Source: HRBIN30 sp964534275
GTDB taxonomy: Bacteria > Desulfobacterota > Binatia > HRBIN30
NCBI GenBank assembly: GCA_964534275.1
Contig: CAZHQG010000010.1
Span: 58,262-122,261, forward strand
Length of the DNA: 64,000 nucleotides
Reading direction: 5' to 3'
Shown: positions 44,541 to 52,664 of the stretch, one piece after another
How the letters are laid out: the number at the start of each line of letters is the position of its first letter
Numbering within the stretch: position 1 is the first letter of the stretch
Position numbers and translations under genes: made by a program
The notes under the pieces: model-generated
Databases searched by the model: none
What the model was told of the DNA's origin: nothing
The model's input: only the letters and a program-made list of their open reading frames with translations

Positions 44541-45497
44541 CTAACGCGGCCCCGACGTTCCGCACGCCCCTGCACGGAGCAACTCCACGGCATCGGCCAC
44601 CGACAACCGACCATCGTCGTTCCAGTCGGCTGCCGGGGTCTCGCTAAACAGCGCGCTCAGGAGGGAGTCCAGTATTGTGCACGGCAAGCCAGGAGGGGTT
44701 TGCGGTGACGGAGTGGGAGAAGGACTGGGTGTAGCTGTCGGTGTTTTCGAGGTCCCAACGCTGGGGATTGGCGTGGACGCCGGGGAGGGTGTGGGCGTAG
44801 CAATGGCGAATGGATTGCAAGGATGCACCGCGGCCACCGCGTCGAGGTCGAAGCCAGCCATCCCCCCACCGGGCAAGCGATTTCCGGGGTCGGGTACCGT
44901 ATCCCCCGCGTCGGTAATGCGAACAAAACGAATCCACGGGAGGCCCAGGTCCTGGAGATCGAACGCATCCCCTCCAGCTCGGCTAGGGTCGGTGGGGTCG
45001 ATGCCGTTCTCCGGATTGCTCAGGACCGGGCTTTTGCCCGCTAAGCCTTGCCAGGTTTGGGGATCCCAGGGGAACTCGTAAAAGTGGATGCCGTCTTGGC
45101 TCACGGCAACGAAGGCGAGTTCGGCGAACACCGGCCCACTTTCGCTCCCGATATGAAATGCATTTTCGAAGACGAGCAAGTCCGGGCCTGGTCCATCGCA
45201 CGCCACGGGCGGGTCGAACTGGAGCACAATTTCTCCGCCATGCCCCAGAGAGACCACGTCCAACGAACCTTGCAGCATGCCGCCCCCGCGTGGTGGCCCC
45301 AGGACGATGCCGGGAAGTTGATCTTGCCCGTAACCTGCGCCAGCTCCTGGACGAAACTGCACCACCGCGTCGGCAAACGGGCCCGCTGCGGCAACCCGCG
45401 CGGTGAACAGCACGAGCGCTGCCACTCCGAGCCACCCGCAGCGACAAGTCGCCGCTGGTCGACGCGTCGCCGCGGGTTGGCTCAGAGGCAAGAGCAT
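44541..45497 (-). CDS. secreted surface protein with Pro/Thr linker and dockerin-like tail
   Basis: A 318-residue exported protein. The signal peptide core is LGVAALVLFTARVAAAG. The mature domain (about 40-230) contains GAGAGYGQDQLPGIVLGPPRGGG, GSLDVVSLGHGGEIVLQFD, DLLVFENAF and FAELAFVAVSQDGIHFYEFP, a beta-sandwich-like family often described only as cell surface protein. A Pro/Thr/Ser linker follows, then a short EF-hand-like tail (DWNDDGRLSVADAVELL). Genes of this type accompany B12 uptake loci as I recall, comparable in context to BtuH; this is inference. It sits between the first propeller and btuB. Confidence 0.75.
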   Translation of the reverse strand: MLLPLSQPAATRRPAATCRCGWLGVAALVLFTARVAAAGPFADAVVQFRPGAGAGYGQDQLPGIVLGPPRGGGMLQGSLDVVSLGHGGEIVLQFDPPVACDGPGPDLLVFENAFHIGSESGPVFAELAFVAVSQDGIHFYEFPWDPQTWQGLAGKSPVLSNPENGIDPTDPSRAGGDAFDLQDLGLPWIRFVRITDAGDTVPDPGNRLPGGGMAGFDLDAVAAVHPCNPFAIATPTPSPASTPIPSVGTSKTPTATPSPSPTPSPQTPPGLPCTILDSLLSALFSETPAADWNDDGRLSVADAVELLRAGACGTSGPR

Positions 45498-45531
45498 CAG
45501 GAGCCTTCAGCGTGCCTGAGAGGCGCCGACA

Positions 45532-46920
45532 CTATGGTGTGCAGCGCAACGTCAGTCGGTCGACGTCCGGTCGGCCGGAGGACCCGTACGTGCGCACGCG
45601 GAGTTTTTTCTGCGCCGGACGCAGCCCTTTGGGAGTAGAAATCAGGGGCACCTGCACTGGCACCGGCCCCACACACTCCGGGATGGTGCCCGCAAGCGCT
45701 CCCTGCGCCCAGGTCTGTAACTGTACCACGCTGGCATCCGGCGTTGGCTGACCCGGCTGGGTAATTTCCAGACTCGTCAGCGTCGGCGGGGTACAGCCGG
45801 TGCGCGGCACGCGGAGGCACAGCCCTACAGCAAAGAGGCAGCTTCCGTTTTCCGCGCCGTCGCGGTCGCACGCGTCGCCGTCTTTGCACACTACCTTCGA
45901 AGTTGGTTTGCCTTTCTTGTTCAGGAGCGGAAGTACGTCGGAGAATTCGCTCCAGCAGTCGCTGGCAACGACACCACCGCCGGGGAACAAGCGCTCGACT
46001 GGCGTGAAAGTGGTGAGCGCCGAGGCACCGAAATCGACCACATAGACCCGGCCCGAAATTGGATCGACATCCAAACCGGTGGAAAACGCAAAGCCTTCAG
46101 CAAATTGGGTCGCGTTCCCCGCAGAATCGATCTCGACGATCGTACTGCTGCTGAAACTAGGCGTAAAACCGCCGCTCACGAGCAATTTCCCGCGATGGTC
46201 GAACACCTGGTCGTATGCTCCTGAAAGACCGGTGGCTAACAAACTCACCGTGTTCGTTACTGGGTTGAACACGTATACTCGGCCCTCGAAGGTCACCGCG
46301 TCCACCTCACCAAAAAACAGCCGCCCCGAGGGATCGAATGCCAAACCGGCAATGTAATCGTATCCCGATTGGAGCTGTTCGAACGGAGGCCAACCGAACA
46401 GCCGGTAACGCCACACCTTCCCCACGTTGTCCCCGGCAGGATCGCCCACGTACGGACGTCCCGCGGCGTCAAGCGCGATTCCTTGCGCGTACGGAATCGA
46501 GCCTGGCGGGGCGATTTCTGCTCCCACCGCGTTGATCGGAGCCGACACGCTTGTCGGATTCGACACAACGAACACTGTATCGCCGGTCGCTGCGCCTACT
46601 TGCTCTCCGCCATTGTCGGTGACGAACAAGTACTGGTGATTTCCGGCTAAGCCTCCGATCGAGTTCAACCCGTTCATCACCGTCGTGACCGTGCCATCCC
46701 AGTCGCGCCGGACCAGGGATTGGGTACCAGGCCCAAAAGTTCCCTGGCCCGTAAATACGGCGGTCCCGATGACCGCCACGTCTCCTTGCACGGTGCCCGG
46801 GAAAGGAACTTGGCCAACGATGTATCCGGGCGGGCCGACCACCGAGCTTTGAGCCGGCGGCGACATCGCCAAGCCTAAAAGCAAACCAGAAACCAACCAA
46901 ACACAAAAACCTCGCTGCAT
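45532..46920 (-). CDS. secreted beta-propeller with C-terminal Cys-rich module
   Basis: First gene after the cobalamin riboswitch; 462 residues. A signal peptide (CVWLVSGLLLGLAMSPPAQS) is followed by an NHL/SMP-30-like propeller (about 25-320) with blades such as IAGLAFDPSGRLFFGEVDAV, YDQVFDHRGKLLVSGGF and STGLDVDPISGRVYVVDFGA. A 142-residue Cys-rich module (45535-45960) with VVCKDGDACDRDG, CLFAVGLC and PVPVQVPL closes it, matching the head of the protein at 2573-5473. The start at 46920 is fixed by GGGGAGGT upstream. A role as extracellular B12 binder, like BtuG, is proposed from context. Confidence 0.82.
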   Translation of the reverse strand: MQRGFCVWLVSGLLLGLAMSPPAQSSVVGPPGYIVGQVPFPGTVQGDVAVIGTAVFTGQGTFGPGTQSLVRRDWDGTVTTVMNGLNSIGGLAGNHQYLFVTDNGGEQVGAATGDTVFVVSNPTSVSAPINAVGAEIAPPGSIPYAQGIALDAAGRPYVGDPAGDNVGKVWRYRLFGWPPFEQLQSGYDYIAGLAFDPSGRLFFGEVDAVTFEGRVYVFNPVTNTVSLLATGLSGAYDQVFDHRGKLLVSGGFTPSFSSSTIVEIDSAGNATQFAEGFAFSTGLDVDPISGRVYVVDFGASALTTFTPVERLFPGGGVVASDCWSEFSDVLPLLNKKGKPTSKVVCKDGDACDRDGAENGSCLFAVGLCLRVPRTGCTPPTLTSLEITQPGQPTPDASVVQLQTWAQGALAGTIPECVGPVPVQVPLISTPKGLRPAQKKLRVRTYGSSGRPDVDRLTLRCTP

Positions 46921-47084
46921 GACAAACCTCCCCGTGTCATGAGCGCTCCAGCGGAAGCGCGGGTTATCGCCGGGCCGATGAGCGAGGGCGCATGCAGCGG
47001 GAGCACGCAATCAACAAAAATCCCGGTAGCGCCAATGCGCCCCGGGTATGAGTCCATTGTCCGCGTCTGCATTTGGCCCTCACA

Positions 47085-47265
47085 CCCCGGAAGGCACCTC
47101 TTTTCCTCCACTGCGTGGCCAGGTCTCCTGGCTCTCGGCGACCTACTCGCGGCGCCTTCCCACCCGGCATTGCCGAGCAGTGGCATTCGTGCCGCTTTCG
47201 TTCCGAATACAGTGGCGGGGGCCGCGCCGGCATTTCACCGGCTTCCCTCAACCACGCAGCGGTCG
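47085..47265 (-). promoter_or_regulatory. cobalamin riboswitch
   Basis: On the minus strand the conserved adenosylcobalamin aptamer elements occur in order: GGTTGAGGGAAGCCGGTGAA, CGCCACTGT (47210-47216 core), a second GCCACTG, GGGAAGGCG (47153-47161) and the B12 box AGCCAGGAGACCTGGC (47118-47133). CTGCGTGG near 47252-47259 pairs with CCACGCAG at 47112-47119 to close the core. The sequence downstream is the expression platform. Ligand binding should switch off the B12 uptake operon that follows. Confidence 0.95.
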
Positions 47266-47270
47266 CCGTG

Positions 47271-47297
47271 TTTATATAAGGATGCGCTGCGAGTCAA
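47271..47297 (-). promoter_or_regulatory. promoter of the B12 operon
   Basis: Minus-strand TTGACT (47292-47297), a 15-base spacer and TATAAA (47271-47276). The spacing is short, but the boxes are good and lie directly upstream of the riboswitch. Confidence 0.55.
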
Positions 47298-47763
47298 CCT
47301 CACCCGCCCCAAGCATGGCCCACGAAAACGGGCCCCTCGCGTTGTCGCTCGCTGTTCCCGCAGAGCATGCCCGGAAGGCCCACGAGGAGAAGGTACTCTG
47401 CGGATACTTCGTCATGGTGTGTCGATGGAACTCGTTCGGGGCTCAGGAACCCTTGCCAATCGGCTACCCGGGCACCGGTCGTGCCCGCAAGCAGCATCTC
47501 GAGGCGAGTTGGGCACTGGCCCTTGGTTGCCTGCGGCTGCACCTTGTGGGTGTTCGCATGTTCATCTCACCAGTGCAGACCTCGACGGACCGAAAAGTGC
47601 CGGCCAGAGGCTTGCAAGCTGCGCCGGCTAAACAAACTCGCCTTTGGCGGTCTTGAGCAAGTAGCAAAAACGGGGCATCATACTTTCGCATACAGCGCGA
47701 TCGGTTGGGTCGGCGGTCCGGTGTGGCGTCACGCGCTGGCAACGACAAGCAAGGAGGCCAGCC

Positions 47764-48255
47764 ATGCGGAACGTAAAGGACATTCTCGATCGTAAGGGCC
47801 ACGAGGTGTGGACCGTTCAAGCGACCCAAACCGTGTACGAAGCACTGGAGTTACTTGCTCAAAAGGACATCGGTGCCTTGCTTGTTTGCAACGGCGACGA
47901 AGCCGTTGGTATGTTTTCAGAGCGTGACTACGCTCGACAGGTGGTTCTGCGGGGGAAGTCGTCCAAAGAGACCCCTGTCGCGGAAGTCATGAGCGCGCCG
48001 ATTATCTTTGCCCACCCCGAACAAAAAATCCAAGAATGCATGGCGTTGATGACCGAGCGGCGAATTCGACATCTTCCGGTCGTCGACCAGGGTCGTGTGG
48101 TCGGTATGATTTCCATTGGAGATGTGGTGAAAGCCCTGCTCGAAGAGCAGCAATTCCTGATCGACCAACTCGAAGGCTACATTGCCTCAGGCGGGTGGGC
48201 CGAAATCACCTTATCCCAGAGCAGCGAGCGAGTATGGGTCCACCGCCCGCGTTGA
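47764..48255 (+). CDS. tandem CBS-domain protein
   Basis: A 163-residue cytoplasmic protein consisting of two CBS motifs (about 8-62 with AQKDIGALLVCNGDEAVGMFSERDYARQ, and 74-130 with MTERRIRHLPVVDQGRVVGMISIGDVV). Such Bateman modules bind adenosyl ligands and act as energy or redox sensors; the partner is not evident. Strong ribosome site AAGGAGG. EF-P-like gene follows after 31 bases on the same strand. Confidence 0.92.
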   Translation: MRNVKDILDRKGHEVWTVQATQTVYEALELLAQKDIGALLVCNGDEAVGMFSERDYARQVVLRGKSSKETPVAEVMSAPIIFAHPEQKIQECMALMTERRIRHLPVVDQGRVVGMISIGDVVKALLEEQQFLIDQLEGYIASGGWAEITLSQSSERVWVHRPR

Positions 48256-48286
48256 TCTGAAGATCCTAAAGCATGGAGGAGGTTGC

Positions 48287-48874
48287 ATGCCAAACGTATC
48301 GCCAGCCGACTTCAAGCGCGGAATGGTCCTGATGCTCGATGGCGTTCCCCACATCATCGAGGAACTCCATGCAACGGGCACGGCGAAGTTCAAGCAAAAG
48401 ATCCACGCCCGGATGCGCCACCTAGCCAGTGGCCGGGTGATCGAACGTACGTTCGCGGACACCGACGTTTTACCGGCAGCAGAGCTCGAGCAACGGAAAG
48501 CGCAATTTAGTTACCAGCAAGGCGACACGTTCGTATTCCTAGACAGCGAAACCTTCGAACCGCTTGAATTGTCCGCCGCGCAAATTGGCGAGAAACGTTG
48601 GTTTCTAAAAGAAGGCGAGGAATACAAAACTTTGTTCATCGACGGGAAGCTCGTGGACGTCGTCTTGCCAGACCAAATCGTTCTGCAGGTAAGCGAGACT
48701 GGCCCACCGCAGCGGGGCAGCTCCGACTCGACATGGAAGCCGGCCAAACTGGAAACTGGCCTCGAGATCATGGTTCCCCTGTTCATTGAAACTGGAGAGC
48801 GCGTTCGGGTGGACACGGCAGAGCGAAAATACGCTGGCAAGGAATCACCAGAAAAAAAACAGGCGCGGACCTAA
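48287..48874 (+). CDS. elongation factor P-like protein
   Basis: A 195-residue three-domain EF-P homologue (KOW-like N-domain, central OB, C-terminal OB with the signature KPAKLETGLEIMVPLFIETGERVRVDT). The N-domain loop that in EF-P presents the modified Lys/Arg (PGKG or PGRG) instead reads ELHATGTAKFKQ and is about two residues longer. It is therefore probably an EF-P paralogue with altered or absent modification, not the housekeeping factor. Start set by GGAGGAGG before the ATG at 48287. Confidence 0.88.
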   Translation: MPNVSPADFKRGMVLMLDGVPHIIEELHATGTAKFKQKIHARMRHLASGRVIERTFADTDVLPAAELEQRKAQFSYQQGDTFVFLDSETFEPLELSAAQIGEKRWFLKEGEEYKTLFIDGKLVDVVLPDQIVLQVSETGPPQRGSSDSTWKPAKLETGLEIMVPLFIETGERVRVDTAERKYAGKESPEKKQART

Positions 48875-49190
48875 GCTCCTTTTCGAATTTGCTCCCCTTT
48901 TCAGGGTGCACTGCACGGAGCACCCCCGGAGGCCTGGCTCAAAAGAACACAAACTGATCGAAACCTTCGCCCGAAACGTTTTGCGCTGCCACGCGGGGTT
49001 CGAGGCCCGGCTCCACGCCAACGGGTAGCCTACGATACGACTGCCGCCTTCCGGCACGTCGCTCCACACGGCAACGACTGCGCAGGCATCAAGGCAAGCA
49101 CGGCTTCCAGCACAGGCAGCGCTTCCTGTCTCTCAGTTGGGTCTAGGAGAGACGGCGGCCCGAGGTACCGCAGCGACGGGCGCGGTTCCG
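48875..49190. other. 316-bp convergent intergenic region
   Basis: No gene is seen between the EF-P-like stop and the end of the coiled-coil gene. A short stem GGGTGC / GCACCC (48904-48925) is the only hairpin noticed and lacks a T tract. Confidence 0.5.
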
Positions 49191-49838
49191 TCAGTTCTTA
49201 TCCCTGCCGTCCCCCTTGGGAGGCTCACAGCCGCCATCGAGCACCTTCCAAACACCCAGCTCGTTGGCAGCTCGCATGGCTTCAGCCCGGAAGTATTCCC
49301 CGGCCACCACGGGCAACACAGGAACGTTCAGTGCCCGCGCAAGCAGATTCGCCCGACGAGCTGCGCGTTCAACATCCTCCAAGCCCACGCCAACGGACAC
49401 CTCCACGAGCAAGTAACGCTCCTCGCCCGTCTCTCGATCGCGCCCGCGCACGACAACATCAGCATTTTGAATGTCGCGTACCTCGGCCTCGCTCAGTTGG
49501 CCGGCGTTTTCCAAGGAGTCGAGCAGCTCCGCCAGTTCTTCTGGCGAGAGAGCGCGGATCCGACGAAGGATTGGTGCAAAGTACGCTGGTGCACGACGGA
49601 AATAGCGTTCCTCCAACTGCCAACCTTTCAGCTTCCCGAACTCCCCGGTGAGGCGCTGAGTGTCCACGGTCAGCTGGTCCACTCGCGCAGTGAGCTGGTC
49701 CATGCGCTCCGTTAGGCTGTCGACTCGTGCCGTGAGCTGATCCATGCGCACAGTCAGTTGCTGCACCTGCTGCGTCAAATCGTCGACCCGTGCAGTCAGC
49801 TGCTCCATGCGCTCGGTGAGGCTGTCCACCCGCGCCGT
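49191..49838 (-). CDS. coiled-coil/nuclease-like protein, C-terminal part
   Basis: This is the 3' portion of a gene interrupted by the assembly gap. It holds further coiled-coil heptads (MDQLTARVDSLTER type), then a globular domain of about 135 residues. WQLEERYFRRAPAYFAPILR leads into ADVVVRGRDRETGEERYLLVEVSVGVG and AARRANLLARALNVPVLPVV. The D...E-V-S arrangement recalls PD-(D/E)XK-type domains of DUF3782-like coiled-coil proteins, but the usual Lys is Ser, so catalysis is doubtful. It ends CEPPKGDGRDKN. Confidence 0.7.
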   Translation of the reverse strand, partial: TARVDSLTERMEQLTARVDDLTQQVQQLTVRMDQLTARVDSLTERMDQLTARVDQLTVDTQRLTGEFGKLKGWQLEERYFRRAPAYFAPILRRIRALSPEELAELLDSLENAGQLSEAEVRDIQNADVVVRGRDRETGEERYLLVEVSVGVGLEDVERAARRANLLARALNVPVLPVVAGEYFRAEAMRAANELGVWKVLDGGCEPPKGDGRDKN

Positions 49839-50262
49839 NNNNNNNNNNNNNNNNNNNNNNNNNNNNNNNNNNNNNNNNNNNNNNNNNNNNNNNNNNNNNN
49901 NNNNNNNNNNNNNNNNNNNNNNNNNNNNNNNNNNNNNNCGACCCGTGCAGTCAGCTGCTCCATGCGCTCGGTGAGGCTGTCCACCCGCGCCGTCAGCTGG
50001 TCCATGCGCACAGTCAGTTGCTGCACCTGCTGCGTCAAATCGTCGACCCGGGCAGTCAGCTGCTCCATGCGCTCGGTGAGACTGTCCACCCGCGCCGTAA
50101 GCTGGTCCATGCGCACAGTCAGCTGCTGCACCTGCTGCGTCAGGTCATCGACCCGTGCAGTCAGCTGCTCCATGCGCTCGGTGAGGCTGTCCACCCGCGC
50201 CGTAAGCTGGTCCATGCGCTCGGTGAGACTATCTATACGCGCCGTCAGTTGATCCATGCGCA
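49655..50262. repeat. 105-bp tandem repeats encoding coiled coil
   Basis: The 105-base unit (35 residues, five heptads; MDQLTARVDSLTER, MEQLTARVDDLTQQ, VQQLTVR) recurs with exact spacing: the word CGACCC at 49939, 50044 and 50149, and again at 49784 on the other side of the gap. Copies are nearly identical, which explains the assembly break. Confidence 0.92.
49839..49938. other. assembly gap, 100 N
   Basis: Exactly 100 N, the conventional filler for a gap of unknown size. It lies inside the near-identical 105-bp repeats. Repeat phase predicts a true size of 50 + 105k bases, which would also rejoin the two half-genes in one frame. Confidence 0.97.
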
Positions 50263-50641
50263 TGCCCAGCCGAGCGTCTTGTTCCGCTTGCGCGGCAATG
50301 GAAGCGTTTATGGCATCGATACGCTCGCCCATCCGTGCAAGCAAAGCTTCGAAGTAGGCGCCGAACTCTTGTTGTCGACGCCTATCTTCGGCATTCATCT
50401 CTCGCAGAAATTCAACATGTTGTTGCATCGAGGCGATCCACGAGCGCATCCTTTCCTCTAGCTCTACCATTCCCTTCTCGCTGCGCTCCTGGAGCTCCGC
50501 AATGCGGGCAAGACGCTCCGTGAAGTCGGCAAGCTCTTCCCCAACCAACGCTCCACGCAACCTAGCACGGAGGTCGGGGTTTTCGGCCAGCAGGCGGATC
50601 AACTGTTCGAATTGGTCCTCGGTGGCAACCACGGCTGTCAT
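49939..50641 (-). CDS. coiled-coil/nuclease-like protein, N-terminal part
   Basis: The 5' portion of the gene interrupted at the gap. It starts MTAVVATEDQFEQLIRLLAE, with a short helical head (LRARLRGALVGEELADFTERL) and a charged linker, then a long parallel coiled coil of LTxRxDxLTxR heptads. There is no signal peptide. The following half is out of frame only because the gap is filled with 100 N. Function unknown; a scaffold carrying a nuclease-like C-terminal domain is a reasonable description. Confidence 0.75.
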
Positions 50642-50911
50642 CTTACTACATCACCCTCCTAAAAGTCTATAGGAAGGTTCTTACAAATGTGGAGCCATTT
50701 CGTGCGTGTCCCGTTTGTTCAGGATCCCGATGCAATCGTCTATTCTCACCCGGCTCTGTAAAGCACCATCGTGTTCTCGACAAAACAACACAGACGGTCT
50801 CGGCGCACGCCGCGGACTCGGCCGTGAACCGGAGAGCTCCTTCGGCCCTCTTGTGCGTGACGTGGAGCAAGAAGGAACGAACTCGAAGGTTCCGGGCAAC
50901 CGCTGTGGTGA

Positions 50912-52630
50912 TCAAGGAACGACGGTTCGAGTATCTCGGCCCGAACGCAAAACAGTGCCCGGGGTGCGGCCCGTGATCCTTCCATGCTCCACCACGGACG
51001 CACCGTTCACGAACACGTATTCGATGCCGAGGGAATCCGCGAACAACCTTTCGGCCCCGCCAGGTAAGTCCGCACGTGTGTGCAAGGGGCCGCTCGCAAT
51101 CCGGTTGGGGTCGAACAGCACCAAATCGGCCATGTAGCCCGGGGCAATGCGGCCTCGTTGTTTCAGGCCGAAGTACCGGGCAGGTACGTCGGTCATCAGG
51201 CGAATCGCTTCTTCCCACGACAACAGGCCGCGCTCGCGGACGCTTTGGGCCAAAAAAGCCGTCGGGTATCTGGCGCCACACATGCGATCGAGGTGCGCAC
51301 CGGCGTCAGAACCACCTAACATCGCGCGCGGGTCGCGCCACACGGCGAGGCGTAGGCGCCAACTTTCCTCGTCGTCGTCTGCAGGTTGCGGCCACAAGCC
51401 CGTGCGCAGCTCGTCGGCCACGACAATATCGATCAGCGTATCGAACGGATCCTGGCCGCGCTCCTTCGCAATTTCGCCCACGGTGCGACCGCTCAACCCT
51501 TGGTTTTGCGCCGCAAATGTGTCGCCGATCTCGTACGCACCCCAGCGAGTGAGGCTGCTCAGTGCTCCGGTAACGGTTTCAGCACTCGTGCGCATACGCC
51601 GGCGCACTTCGGGGTCGCGCAAGGCCTGGAGACGCTGAGGTACAGGCAATTCCAAAATGGCTCCCCAGCCAGGCAGCGAGTGCAGCGCACAATGGTCGAG
51701 GAAACTCATCTTGAGGCCGCCGAGAATCGGGAGGGTCAATGCAACGATGCGGGCCCCCTCGCGCAGAGCACGAGTCCCAGCAGCTAATTGATGCTCGTGC
51801 CGTCCACGGTTCGCCGCTGAGATTCCTAATACATTCCAGTTGAGCGGCCGGCGCGCTGCACGCGACATTGCAATCATCAAGTTCACTTCGGTGTCACTGA
51901 ACTGCGTGAGGCAGCCATCTAAGATGAGTTCGAGCGTTGTTCCCGGATGGCCTCCAACCGCGCGAGCCAAAGCCAGCATCTCTTCCGGGCCGGCATAACG
52001 GGAAGGCACAGGAGCGCCATTGCCGTCGGTGTGCGTGAACGCTTGCGACGACGAAAAGCCCAACCCTCCGGCCTGCAACGCCTCGTGTAACAGGGCGGCC
52101 ATCGCTCGCACTTGCGCAGGAGTGGCGCGCCTTCCCACCGCCTCGTCGCCCATCACCGCACGCCGCAGGGCACAATGCCCCACCAGAAAGCCCGCGTTCA
52201 GAGCCACCTGCCCTTCGAGTTTCTGTAAGTAGTCGCCAAACTCCTGCCAGCTCCATGGCACGCCACGCTCGAGCGCCGCTAGCGGCATCCCTTCCACGTT
52301 CACCATCATGCGACGCAAGTAGTCCGCGTCACGTTCGCCACGCAGCGGGGCCAAGCTAAACCCACAGTTCCCGGCAATGACGGTCGTCACCCCGTGCAAG
52401 CTCGACGGAGTTAGCGCCGGGTCCCACCACACTTGCGCATCGTAGTGCGTGTGCGGATCTATAAACCCCGGGGCCGCCATGAGCCCGGTTCCGTCGATTC
52501 GGCTACGCGCCGACTCCCGTGCGCGGCCCACGTGAACAATGCGACCATCGGCGACACCAATATTCGCTCGCCGAGGCTCTCGGCCTGTGCCATCTACGAC
52601 CTGTACATCTTCGATGATCAAATCCAGCAT
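50912..52630 (-). CDS. N-acyl-D-amino-acid deacylase (D-aminoacylase family)
   Basis: A 572-residue amidohydrolase. It has the metal motif PGFIDPHTHYDAQVWWDP (HxH), the Cys ligand region VIAGNCGFSLAPL, GHCALRR, GGSDAGAHLDRMCG and the C-terminal composite-barrel strand GRIAPGYMADLVLFDP. These are diagnostic of the D-aminoacylase/N-acyl-D-amino-acid deacylase branch; the exact substrate remains open. The ATG at 52630 with GAGGAG upstream is chosen over a longer reading to 52738, which would run into the divergent peptidase gene. Only 34 bases separate the two divergent starts. Confidence 0.9.
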   Translation of the reverse strand: MLDLIIEDVQVVDGTGREPRRANIGVADGRIVHVGRARESARSRIDGTGLMAAPGFIDPHTHYDAQVWWDPALTPSSLHGVTTVIAGNCGFSLAPLRGERDADYLRRMMVNVEGMPLAALERGVPWSWQEFGDYLQKLEGQVALNAGFLVGHCALRRAVMGDEAVGRRATPAQVRAMAALLHEALQAGGLGFSSSQAFTHTDGNGAPVPSRYAGPEEMLALARAVGGHPGTTLELILDGCLTQFSDTEVNLMIAMSRAARRPLNWNVLGISAANRGRHEHQLAAGTRALREGARIVALTLPILGGLKMSFLDHCALHSLPGWGAILELPVPQRLQALRDPEVRRRMRTSAETVTGALSSLTRWGAYEIGDTFAAQNQGLSGRTVGEIAKERGQDPFDTLIDIVVADELRTGLWPQPADDDEESWRLRLAVWRDPRAMLGGSDAGAHLDRMCGARYPTAFLAQSVRERGLLSWEEAIRLMTDVPARYFGLKQRGRIAPGYMADLVLFDPNRIASGPLHTRADLPGGAERLFADSLGIEYVFVNGASVVEHGRITGRTPGTVLRSGRDTRTVVP

Positions 52631-52664
52631 CGCATCGCTCCTCAAAAGACTGGATTCCCCTAGC

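Larger units (their letters stand above)
46921..47763. other. 843-bp divergent region with cobalamin riboswitch
   Basis: The left half is the roughly 345-base leader of the minus-strand B12 operon and contains the riboswitch at 47085-47265. The right part (47300-47763) shows no gene; TTGAGC at 47653-47658 with CATCAT 17 bases later is a weak promoter candidate for the CBS-domain gene. Confidence 0.7.

Noticed and set aside
47300..47763. Several overlapping frames on both strands upstream of the CBS-domain gene.
   Set aside because: None has a ribosome site or family similarity; the region is better explained as promoter and leader DNA.
49655..50262. The tandem repeats as a CRISPR array or intergenic satellite.
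   Set aside because: The 105-bp units are contiguous, in frame and encode coiled-coil heptads, with no spacers.
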